A stretch of 64,000 nt of DNA from Croceibacterium_A sp035555595. Lineage in GTDB: Bacteria > Pseudomonadota > Alphaproteobacteria > Sphingomonadales > Sphingomonadaceae. This document shows positions 31,360 through 38,997 of the stretch, piece after piece. The stretch lies in the NCBI GenBank assembly GCA_035555595.1, contig DATMGK010000022.1, positions 10,664 through 74,663 of the forward strand, in the 5' to 3' direction. Positions within the stretch are counted from its first letter, which is position 1; each line of letters opens with the position of its first letter. The notes under the pieces were generated by a model. That model saw nothing but the letters and a program-made list of their open reading frames with translations. It was not told the DNA's origin and did not search any database. Made by a program: the position numbers and the translations under genes.

Positions 31360-33971
31360 TGCGCGATCCCGTTCGCACCACCTGCGCCTATTGCGGCGTC
31401 GGCTGCGGCATCCGCGCGACGGTTACCGGCGATCGCGCGGTACGGATAGAGGGCGATCCCGAGCACCCAGCCAATCACGGGCGGCTGTGTTCCAAGGGCA
31501 CGCATCTTGGCGAGACGGTCGGGCTGGAGGGCCGCCTGCTGCATCCGATGATCGGTCGCGGTGCGAAGGGGCGCCGGGCGAGTTGGGACAAGGCGCTGGA
31601 TCTCGTCGCAAAGCGTTTTCGCGACACCATCGCCCGCCATGGGCCGGAAAGCGTGGCCTTCTACGTGTCCGGCCAGTTGCTGACCGAGGATTACTACGTC
31701 GCCAACAAGCTGATGAAGGGCTTCATCGGTTCGGCCAATATCGACACCAATTCCCGCCTCTGCATGTCGAGCGCGGTCGCCGCTCATACCCGCGCTTTTG
31801 GCGAGGATGTGGTGCCCGCGCACTACGAAGATATCGACGCCGCCGACCTGATCGTGCTGGCAGGATCGAACGCCGCCTGGTGCCACCCGATCGTCTATCA
31901 GCGTATCCGCGCACGGTGCGAAGCCGGGGCGAGGCTGGTCGTGATCGATCCCCGCCGCACCGAAACGGCGGAGGAGGCGGATCTGCACCTCGCCATCCGC
32001 CCCGGCAGCGACGTGGCATTGATGAACGGGCTGCTCCAATGGTGCCGCGAAGCGGACGCGCTGGATGCCGCCTATCTGGACCGGCATGTCGCCGTGCCAC
32101 GCGATTTCTGGGATGAACTTGCTGAAGGCAACGATCTATGGAGCACCGCCCGCATCTGCGACGTGCCCCCGGCGGACTTGCGTCGGTTCTACGAATTGTT
32201 CGCAGCCACGCCGCGCACGGTCACGATCTTCAGCCAGGGGATCAACCAGTCGCTGTCCGGCACCGATCAGGGCAATGCGATCATCAATGTCCACCTTGCC
32301 ACCGGACGGATCGGCAAGCCGGGAGCAGCGCCGTTCTCCATCACCGGCCAGCCCAATGCCATGGGCGGGCGCGAGGTCGGCGGGCTGGCCTCCACACTGG
32401 CGGCACATATGGATTTCGCGCCGGACAATCGCGCGCTGGTGCAGCGCTTCTGGGCCTCGCCCACCATAGCCGAAAAGCCGGGACTGAAGGCAGTCGACCT
32501 GTTTCGCGCCGTTGGCGAAGGGCGGATCAAGGCGCTGTGGATCATGGCCACCAATCCGGCCGTCTCCATGCCGGATATCGCCCGCGTGCGCGACGCGCTG
32601 GCCGCCTGCACCTTCGTGGTCTCCAGCGAAGTGATGGAGCGAACCGACAGCAGTGCATTCGCCCATGTCCGCCTGCCCGCCGCCGCATGGGGCGAAAAGG
32701 ACGGCACCGTCACCAATTCCGACCGCACCATCAGCCGCCAGCGCGCCTTCCTGCCGCTGCCGGGCGAGACGCGGCCCGACTGGTGGATCGTCAAGGAGAT
32801 CGGGCGGCGAATGGGGTGGAAGACTGCGTTTACCTACGATCGGCCGGCGGAAATCTGGCGCGAGCATTGCCGGCTTTCCACCTATCGCAACGATGGCGCG
32901 CGGCTGTTTGCCCTGCCGGGTAGGGGCGACGGCGGCAACGCGGGTTACGATGCGATGGAGCCGTTCCGCTGGGGCGACAGGCCCTTTGCCGACGGGCGCT
33001 ACTTCACACATGATGGACGAGCGCGGCTGATCCCCGTCACGCAACGCGTCCTGCCCGAAGCGCCGCCGCGCTGGCCGCTGACGCTCAATACCGGGCGCTA
33101 TCGCGATCATTGGCACACGATGACCCGCACTGGCCTGTCGCCGCGTTTGGCTCGCCATCGCGAAGAACCGCTGGTGGAAATCCATCCCGACGATGCTGAA
33201 GCACTGGGAATTGCGGAAGATGCGCTGGCGCGTGTCCTCACCCCTCAGGGTGCGAGTGTGTTCCGTGCGCGGATAAGCGCTGCGCAGCGCAAGGGCGAGA
33301 TATTCACGCCGATCCACTGGACCGACAAAACCTCTACCGGTGGACGCGCTGGCCTGTTGCCTGCCCCGCTGACGGATCCGGTTTCCGGCCAGCCGGGTTT
33401 CAAATCCACGCCCGCGCGGGTGGAGCCGGTATCGGTCCAATGGCGCGGTTTCGCGATCCTGTCCGGCGATTTGGCCGCTCCTCCGCAATGCCAGTGGGCG
33501 ACGCGTGTGGCGGTTCCGGCGGGTACGCTATGGGAAGTGGCCGGCGACGATGGCGAAACGCCCAGTATGGAGCGGTTGCTGCCTTCGGGCGAGAGGATCG
33601 AGGCAAGTGATTCAGCGCGTGGCACACGCCGCATCGCTATATTGCAGAGCGGGCGGATGGCCGCCGCATTATTCATCACCCGCAGTGGTGAACTGCCTCC
33701 GCGCGACTGGCTGGTTTCCCAATTGGGAGAACCGGAAGCCGCTCCAACCCTGCTCGCGGGCCGGGCTCCCGGGGCGCTGCCCGATCGCGGGCCCATCGTC
33801 TGCGCTTGTTTCGACATAGGGCTGAACACGGTGATCGCTGCCATTCGCGAGCGGCAACTGGTCGATGTCGCCGCCATCGGTGCCGCCTTGCGCGCCGGGA
33901 CCAATTGCGGATCGTGTCGCCCCGCGCTGGCCCGTATTCTCACGGAAGACAGGGAGGTAGCCAATGGCTGA
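31359..33971 (+). CDS. nasA: Assimilatory nitrate reductase catalytic subunit
   Basis: An 870 aa Mo-bisMGD enzyme reducing nitrate to nitrite in the cytoplasm. The N-terminal [4Fe-4S] ligands are C-A-Y-C-G-V-G-C plus the Cys of LCSKG. Molybdopterin-domain phrases include SGQLLTEDYYVANKLMKGF, NIDTNSRLCMSSAV, NQSLSGTDQGNAI and the C-terminal LTLNTGRYRDHWHTMTRTG. A C-terminal BFD-like [2Fe-2S] domain is added: VCACFDIG and NCGSCRP. Its presence, with no separate reductase gene, suggests electron delivery directly through this domain. Confidence 0.95.
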   Translation: MRDPVRTTCAYCGVGCGIRATVTGDRAVRIEGDPEHPANHGRLCSKGTHLGETVGLEGRLLHPMIGRGAKGRRASWDKALDLVAKRFRDTIARHGPESVAFYVSGQLLTEDYYVANKLMKGFIGSANIDTNSRLCMSSAVAAHTRAFGEDVVPAHYEDIDAADLIVLAGSNAAWCHPIVYQRIRARCEAGARLVVIDPRRTETAEEADLHLAIRPGSDVALMNGLLQWCREADALDAAYLDRHVAVPRDFWDELAEGNDLWSTARICDVPPADLRRFYELFAATPRTVTIFSQGINQSLSGTDQGNAIINVHLATGRIGKPGAAPFSITGQPNAMGGREVGGLASTLAAHMDFAPDNRALVQRFWASPTIAEKPGLKAVDLFRAVGEGRIKALWIMATNPAVSMPDIARVRDALAACTFVVSSEVMERTDSSAFAHVRLPAAAWGEKDGTVTNSDRTISRQRAFLPLPGETRPDWWIVKEIGRRMGWKTAFTYDRPAEIWREHCRLSTYRNDGARLFALPGRGDGGNAGYDAMEPFRWGDRPFADGRYFTHDGRARLIPVTQRVLPEAPPRWPLTLNTGRYRDHWHTMTRTGLSPRLARHREEPLVEIHPDDAEALGIAEDALARVLTPQGASVFRARISAAQRKGEIFTPIHWTDKTSTGGRAGLLPAPLTDPVSGQPGFKSTPARVEPVSVQWRGFAILSGDLAAPPQCQWATRVAVPAGTLWEVAGDDGETPSMERLLPSGERIEASDSARGTRRIAILQSGRMAAALFITRSGELPPRDWLVSQLGEPEAAPTLLAGRAPGALPDRGPIVCACFDIGLNTVIAAIRERQLVDVAAIGAALRAGTNCGSCRPALARILTEDREVANG

Positions 33972-34758
33972 CGATTTTGCGCCGGGCACCGTATGGCTGG
34001 TGGGTGGCGGGCCGGGCGATCCGGAACTGTTGACGGGCAAGGCATTGCGCCTGATCCAGCGCGCCGACATCGTGTTCCACGATGCGCTGGTCGGCCCGCA
34101 AATCCTTGGCCTGATTCCGGTAGGCACGGAACTGGTCAGCGTCGGCAAGCGCGCCGGGCGGCATTCAAAAGATCAATCCACCATCGACGCACTGCTGGTC
34201 ACGGCGGCGGGACGCGGTCTTCGGGTCGTGCGGCTGAAAGGCGGCGATCCATCGCTGTTCGGCCGTTCGGCGGAGGAGATCGCGGCCCTGCGCGCCGCCG
34301 GCCATCCGGTGCATGTCTGTCCCGGGATCACGGCAGCCAGCGCCGCTGCCGCCTCTGCCGGCATCTCGCTGAGCTTGCGCGGCGTGGCGCGCGATGTGCG
34401 TTTCGTCACCGCTCATAGCCGCAGCGGCGCAACCCTGGACCTCGATTGGGCTGCGCTGGCAAACAGCGGCTCGACCCTCGCATTTTATATGGGCCGTGGC
34501 GCAGCAGAGAAAGTGGCATCTGCACTGATCGCGGCCGGCATGGACTGCGCCACGCCGGTATTAATTGCCTGCAATGTCAGCCTTCCGGGTGAGCATCGGC
34601 TCACGACACGGCTGGATCTCCTCGGCATCGCCACGAAATCCTTTTGCGCGGATGCGCCAACTATCATTCTGGTCGGGCAGTCCGTAAAGCCGCTTAACGG
34701 GAAGCTGACAGACCAAAAACTTGTTCGGCGAGAAATTTCACCGCACATAGGAGTCTAG
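33964..34758 (+). CDS. cobA: Uroporphyrinogen-III C-methyltransferase (SUMT)
   Basis: A 264 aa enzyme making precorrin-2, the precursor of the sirohaem needed by NirB. SUMT signatures are VGGGPGDPELLTGKALRLIQRAD, VVRLKGGDPSLFGRSAEEI, HVCPGITAASAAAA and TLAFYMGRG. It lacks the CysG dehydrogenase/ferrochelatase half, which must be supplied elsewhere. It overlaps nasA by 8 nt and closes the nitrate operon. Confidence 0.95.
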   Translation: MADDFAPGTVWLVGGGPGDPELLTGKALRLIQRADIVFHDALVGPQILGLIPVGTELVSVGKRAGRHSKDQSTIDALLVTAAGRGLRVVRLKGGDPSLFGRSAEEIAALRAAGHPVHVCPGITAASAAAASAGISLSLRGVARDVRFVTAHSRSGATLDLDWAALANSGSTLAFYMGRGAAEKVASALIAAGMDCATPVLIACNVSLPGEHRLTTRLDLLGIATKSFCADAPTIILVGQSVKPLNGKLTDQKLVRREISPHIGV

Positions 34759-34781
34759 GCCCTGCCGATACCGCCAACAAA

Positions 34782-34832
34782 GCCGACGTTCAGGCGCAGC
34801 TTGCGCTGCCCCTGAGAGCTGCCGATTGTTCA
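34782..34832 (+). repeat. Recurring intergenic element, copy 4
   Basis: It starts with GCCGACGTT, has an internal hairpin GCAGC-TTGC-GCTGC (34796-34809), and ends with GAGAGCTGCCGATTGTTCA (34814-34832). It begins 23 bp after the cobA stop. Confidence 0.5.
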
Positions 34833-34871
34833 GCGAACCTTGTGGTATGTGGGCTTCCCTTAGCCCAGACT

Positions 34872-35810
34872 TCAGTATCCTGCAGTATTCGTGCATTCGC
34901 AGTGAGGAGAAATCCGAAAGACGCTATGGTAAGGCATGTCTGAACACCTGCCTACAATAGCTGAACGTCTATTTGCTCTGCGCTGCGGCGAAGTCCAAAG
35001 CCGAGCCTTACGATCGATCTCTGACCACCTCGCTCCTCTTACTTCCATGTTTCTGCAACCGGTAAGTATCAGCAGCCTTATCCATAGGGACCAGCGGCCC
35101 TCGGGTTCGCTCGCAAGCCAGACCGCCCGAACTTCCTGATCTGACAGCACCCTGGTTCTAATGACCTTATTGGTCCACGCTCCGCGCAGGCCGGCGAAGA
35201 CATTGCGCTCAACATGCTCGCGTTCGAGAAGCCATTGGAAAAACGCGGACCCATTTTGCCGTACCTTGTCGGCCATCCGGCGCTTATCTCGATCCACCAA
35301 CTCATCGATGATCTGAAGAGCGTGGGCCTTCGTGATCTTGGTCACAGACAAACCGCGCACGACTGGTAAGATGTAGCGCTTGAAGATGCGCTCTTTCTCG
35401 TCCTTGCTTCTCAGCCCTGACGCAACTTGCAGCTTATATTTCTCCCAAAGAACCTCCACGTCCAACTGCTGTTGTTCGACCTCTTCGCGTTTTCGATTGG
35501 CGGCTTCTCGCCGATGTTCGAGCTTGTCGCCGTGGGGGTCGGCACCGGCTTCGATCTTCGCTCGATATTGGCCGGCTAGTCTACGTGCGTCGCCCAAAGA
35601 GAGCAGCTTCGCGCTACCAAGCGTCAATTTCTTTCGTTGGCCGTAAGCTCGGTAGATCAGTCCATAACTGGTATGACCAGCCGGCGTGTGGACTAGCACA
35701 AAACCCGGTATGCCACCGAGCGAATAATGCTTGATTGAGGCCGGAAGATTTGAAGTTAACTTCACGATTTCTTTAACGGTTAGGGGTCTCAGCCGAGAAG
35801 TGCCCATCAT
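34872..35810 (-). pseudogene. P4-type integrase of island 2, C-terminally truncated
   Basis: 312 aa remain of an expected roughly 400. The N-terminal arm-binding DUF4102-like domain (LPASIKHYSLGGIPGFVLV) and the core-binding domain are present. The catalytic domain starts normally (TRVLSDQEVRAVWLASEP, LTGCRNMEVRGARWSEID) with the first catalytic Arg. After DRKARLWT the family sequence is lost, and the H-x-x-R, second His and nucleophilic Tyr are missing. No continuation is found in other frames beyond weak similarity. It starts at ATG 35810 after GGGAGAT, next to attachment copy 3. Confidence 0.8.
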
Positions 35811-35818
35811 AATCTCCC

Positions 35819-35853
35819 GTGTAGCCAGCCGTGTATCCAGAATTTGTGTATTT
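35819..35853. repeat. GTGTATCC-type repeats, candidate arm-type sites at right end of island 2
   Basis: GTGTAGCC (35819), GTGTATCC (35831) and GTGTATTT (35846) are spaced 12 and 15 bp apart just upstream of the integrase gene. They match the pair at 18306-18324 inside the left end. The 35854-35970 stretch is AT-rich with no gene. Confidence 0.55.
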
Positions 35854-35970
35854 CAGTGAAATGATCTGTATATACAGTAACACATTGAGGAAGATTTTAC
35901 AATGGTGGCAAAGCGTAGACCCTCTTCTTGGGTGTAATAATGAAATAATATAAAAGTATAAATGGAATAT

Positions 35971-36015
35971 TTTACACCGAGAGGGTCGGGGGTTCGAGCC
36001 CCTCACCGCCCACCA
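35971..36015. repeat. Attachment site copy 3 (right end of island 2)
   Basis: Forty-five bases identical to the tRNA-Val 3' end including CCA. The chromosomal sequence downstream is the presumed original flank of tRNA-Val. Confidence 0.93.
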
Positions 36016-36169
36016 TTCCCTCTGATCATGGCATCACGTGCGCATCGTCTCGGAAGCTCGCGGCTCGGCGAAGTTGTCGCAGAGTTAACTCCGATCAAGT
36101 TTGGTGCCGTCCCGTTCCTTTATCCATTCAGGAAATGCCATCCACGAGATGGAATGAAGAGGAACGACC

Positions 36170-36385
36170 ATGACACAGAATCCGAACCAGCCCGGCCAGC
36201 AAGACCGGAACCGCCAGCAGAACCAACAAGGCAACCAGCCGGGCCAGCAGGGCGAAGGGCAGCGGGACAAGCGCCCCGATCAGGACCAGCAAAGAGGTAG
36301 CCAGCAGGAACAGGGCCAACCCGATGACAAGCGGTCCGGTTCGCGTCAGGAAAACGACGGAAAGCACCCTGACCAGAATCGCTAG
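36170..36385 (+). CDS. Gln/Asn/Pro-rich hydrophilic small protein
   Basis: A 71 aa protein made almost entirely of Gln, Asn, Pro, Gly, Asp, Arg and Lys, with repeated Q-P-G-Q-Q-type units and no hydrophobic core, so it is probably disordered. AAGAGGAAC precedes ATG 36170. A terminator-like hairpin follows its stop. Short hydrophilic proteins of this kind are often stress-induced in sphingomonads, and it precedes trehalose genes; function not known. Confidence 0.6.
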   Translation: MTQNPNQPGQQDRNRQQNQQGNQPGQQGEGQRDKRPDQDQQRGSQQEQGQPDDKRSGSRQENDGKHPDQNR

Positions 36386-36393
36386 CCTCCGAC

Positions 36394-36415
36394 GGGGGCC
36401 GTTTGCGCGGCCCCC
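36394..36415 (+). terminator. Hairpin after the hydrophilic small-protein gene
   Basis: GGGGGCCG (36394-36401) pairs with CGGCCCCC (36408-36415) around TTTGCG. No U tract follows on the plus strand, so termination efficiency is uncertain. Confidence 0.5.
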
Positions 36416-36487
36416 AAGAGGTTTCGATTGGATGTTAATTGATTAGACCGGTTGACCTCAACGTCTCGGGCTCTAGCATTTGCTGCA

Positions 36488-37219
36488 ATGCAAAATGAAA
36501 TCGAGCTTCCATCGCCTCCACCGCTTGAAGACTGGATAAGAGAACAATCTGTCGCGCTTTTTCTCGATTTCGACGGAACACTTGTCGAAATTGCGGAAAC
36601 GCCGGAGGGTATTCAGGTATCTGATGATCTGGCCGTGCGGCTGGAACACCTGTCAGCTGGAATAGGCGGCAGGTTGGCTCTCGTTACCGGGCGGGCACTT
36701 TCCAACATTCATTTGCACCTTGGCGTCAACTCTCTTCTGATCGTCGGGTCACACGGTGCGGAGTTCAGCGATGCGGCGGACAAGGGCGTTACCCTGTCGA
36801 ATGCCACGTTGGACGAGATTGCCCCGCTTCTCGCACAATGGCCGGGCCTGCTGCTTGAAAGCAAACCGCACGGCATTGCGATTCATTACCGGCAGGAACC
36901 GGCCGCCGAGCCGGTCGTCCTTACTATCATGCAACAGGTCGCGGAATGGGAGGGTCTCTCTGTGCGCCGCGGCAAGATGGTGGTCGAGCTGGGTCCTGCG
37001 AATGTTAACAAGGGATGGGCGGTCACGCGGCTCATGGCCCAACCGCCTTTCATCGGCGCCATGCCGATATTCATCGGCGATGACGTGACTGACGAAGACG
37101 GCTTTGCCGCGGCAGAGGCCGCTGGGGGCTTCGGCATTCTTGTCGGCTCGGCACGCGCGACTGCCGCTCGCTATCGACTGAAAACTATACAGGAAGTTTA
37201 TCATTGGCTGGGACTTTGA
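36488..37219 (+). CDS. otsB: Trehalose-6-phosphate phosphatase
   Basis: A 243 aa HAD-family phosphatase removing phosphate from trehalose-6-phosphate. The nucleophile motif is LFLDFDGTLVEIA (D-F-D-G-T near residue 26), then GRLALVTGRALSNI, GSHGAEF and the C-terminal FIGDDVTDEDGFAAA. The frame is open to a TTG at 36452, but ATG 36488 gives a natural start. It overlaps the GH15 gene by 16 nt and forms an operon otsB-GH15-otsA. Confidence 0.93.
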   Translation: MQNEIELPSPPPLEDWIREQSVALFLDFDGTLVEIAETPEGIQVSDDLAVRLEHLSAGIGGRLALVTGRALSNIHLHLGVNSLLIVGSHGAEFSDAADKGVTLSNATLDEIAPLLAQWPGLLLESKPHGIAIHYRQEPAAEPVVLTIMQQVAEWEGLSVRRGKMVVELGPANVNKGWAVTRLMAQPPFIGAMPIFIGDDVTDEDGFAAAEAAGGFGILVGSARATAARYRLKTIQEVYHWLGL

Positions 37220-38997
37220 GCGACCTTTCCCTGTGGCCGATCGGCAATTGCCAGGTCAGTGCGCTGGTCGACAGCGCGGCAGGTTTCGTCTGGGGCTGCG
37301 TTCCACGCGTAGATGGCGATCCGGTGTTCTGTGCCCTGATGAACGGCGATCGGCAGAACGAGGGCGTCTGGCGGTTCGAGCTTGAGGGCCAGGTCAGCTC
37401 CTCCCCGCAGTACAATCGAAATACCGCGATCCTGACCACCCGGCTGGAAGCGGCCGATGGCAGCGCCGTCGATGTGATCGATTTCTGCCCCCGGTCCGAA
37501 CGTTCGGGCCGGATGTATCGCCCCGTGGCCTATGTCCGCATTGTCCGCCCGGTCGCGGGCAACCCGCGTCTGCGGATGAAGCTTTCGGCCATGCGCGGCT
37601 ATGGGGAGGAGCAGGCACCGACGACCTGCGGCACCAATCACATCCGCTATCTGATCGGCCATCAGCCGCTCCGCCTCACTACCGACGCGCCGGTCGGCTA
37701 TGTGATGGAGGGGCTGGCCTTTCGCGTGGAGTCCGATCAGCACTTCTTTCTTGGCCCGGACGAGCCGTTCACTGGCAACGTGCGGGAAGTCATCCGGGGA
37801 ATGGAGGAAGCGACCGCTAAATACTGGCGCACCTGGGTGCGCGGGCTGGCGACGCCGATGGAATGGCAGGACGCGGTGATCCGCGCGGCCATCACTCTGA
37901 AGTTGTGCCAGCATGAAGAAACCGGCGCGATCGTCGCGGCGCTGACCACATCTATCCCCGAAGCTGCCAACAGCGAACGCAACTGGGACTATCGTTATTG
38001 CTGGATACGCGACGCCTATTACACCGTGCAGGCGCTCAACCGGCTGGGCGCGCTGGATGTGCTGGAAAAGTATCTCGCCTATCTCCGCAACATTGTTGAC
38101 CGCGCTGCGGGCGGGCAGATTCAGCCGCTCTATTCGGTGATGGGCGTGGCCGAACTGGACGAAGGCTTTGCGCCTAACCTTGCTGGCTATCGCGGGATGG
38201 GGCCGGTGCGGGTCGGCAACGCCGCCTACAAGCAGGTGCAACACGATGCCTATGGCCAGATAGTGCTGCCAACGGTTCAGGGCTTCTTCGACCAGCGGCT
38301 GTTCCGCATGGCTGACGAGCGGGATTTCGAAAGCCTGGAAACCGTTGGGGAGGTGGCGTGGAAGATGCACGACCAGCCTGACGCGGGCCTGTGGGAATTC
38401 CGCACGCGGCAGCTTGTCCATACCTACTCTGCCGTCATGAGCTGGGCCGCATGTGACCGGCTGGCTAATGTCGCCGCACACATCGGCCGCCCTGATCGGG
38501 AGGAGTTCTGGAACGTCCGGGCCGACAAGATCCGCGAAACCATCGAGCAACAGGCGTGGGACGTTGCGGCTGGCCACTATGGCGCCGCCTTCGGCCACGC
38601 GCATCTGGACGCCAGCCTGCTCCAGATGGTCGAATTGCGCTATCTGCGTGCGGGCGACCCACGCTTTCAGGCCACTTTCGCCGCGATCGAAAAGGCGCTG
38701 CGGCGCGGTGAACATATGCTGCGATATGATAGCGAGGATGATTTCGGCCTGCCGGAAACCGCCTTCAATTTCTGCACCTTCTGGCTGATCGAGGCCCTGC
38801 ACCTGTGCGGCCGCACGGAAGAGGCGCGGGACCTGTTCGAAAAGATGCTGGCTCACCGCACGCCGTCCGGCCTGCTGTCGGAAGATCTCGATTTCGAAAC
38901 GGGGGAGTTGTGGGGCAACTTCCCGCAGACCTATTCGCTGGTGGGCATCATCCATTGCGCCGGGCTTCTGTCGCGCGGCTGGGATAGCGTGCGATGA
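37204..38997 (+). CDS. GH15-family glucan/trehalose hydrolase (glucoamylase or trehalase-like)
   Basis: A 597 aa cytoplasmic protein. The first roughly 220 residues are a beta-sandwich domain (LWPIGNCQVSALVDSAAGFV). The catalytic (alpha/alpha)6 domain has the GH15 phrases NWDYRYCWIRDAYYTVQAL and a C-terminal LLSEDLDFETGELWGNFPQTYS with the acidic residues. Bacterial GH15 proteins between ots genes can be trehalases or glucoamylases; which one cannot be decided here. It starts at TTG 37204 with AGGAAG upstream and overlaps otsA by ATGA. Confidence 0.9.
   Translation: MAGTLSDLSLWPIGNCQVSALVDSAAGFVWGCVPRVDGDPVFCALMNGDRQNEGVWRFELEGQVSSSPQYNRNTAILTTRLEAADGSAVDVIDFCPRSERSGRMYRPVAYVRIVRPVAGNPRLRMKLSAMRGYGEEQAPTTCGTNHIRYLIGHQPLRLTTDAPVGYVMEGLAFRVESDQHFFLGPDEPFTGNVREVIRGMEEATAKYWRTWVRGLATPMEWQDAVIRAAITLKLCQHEETGAIVAALTTSIPEAANSERNWDYRYCWIRDAYYTVQALNRLGALDVLEKYLAYLRNIVDRAAGGQIQPLYSVMGVAELDEGFAPNLAGYRGMGPVRVGNAAYKQVQHDAYGQIVLPTVQGFFDQRLFRMADERDFESLETVGEVAWKMHDQPDAGLWEFRTRQLVHTYSAVMSWAACDRLANVAAHIGRPDREEFWNVRADKIRETIEQQAWDVAAGHYGAAFGHAHLDASLLQMVELRYLRAGDPRFQATFAAIEKALRRGEHMLRYDSEDDFGLPETAFNFCTFWLIEALHLCGRTEEARDLFEKMLAHRTPSGLLSEDLDFETGELWGNFPQTYSLVGIIHCAGLLSRGWDSVR

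Larger units (their letters stand above)
18192..36015. mobile_element. Island 2: genomic island carrying nitrate assimilation, higBA and metabolic cargo
   Basis: Bounded by attachment copies 2 and 3, with a P4-type integrase beside the right end and GTGTATCC repeats inside both ends. The cargo comprises a DUF6519-like protein, a second small tyrosine recombinase, higBA, a YdeI/AraC/SDR/methyltransferase group, and nasT-nasS-narK-nirB-nirD-nasA-cobA. Four copies of a 50-59 nt element follow cargo modules. The boundary integrase has lost its catalytic C-terminus, so self-excision is unlikely. Confidence 0.8.

Noticed and set aside
37201..38955. 584-codon minus-strand frame opposite the GH15 gene
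   Set aside because: Antisense shadow; the GH15 frame carries catalytic motifs and operon overlaps.
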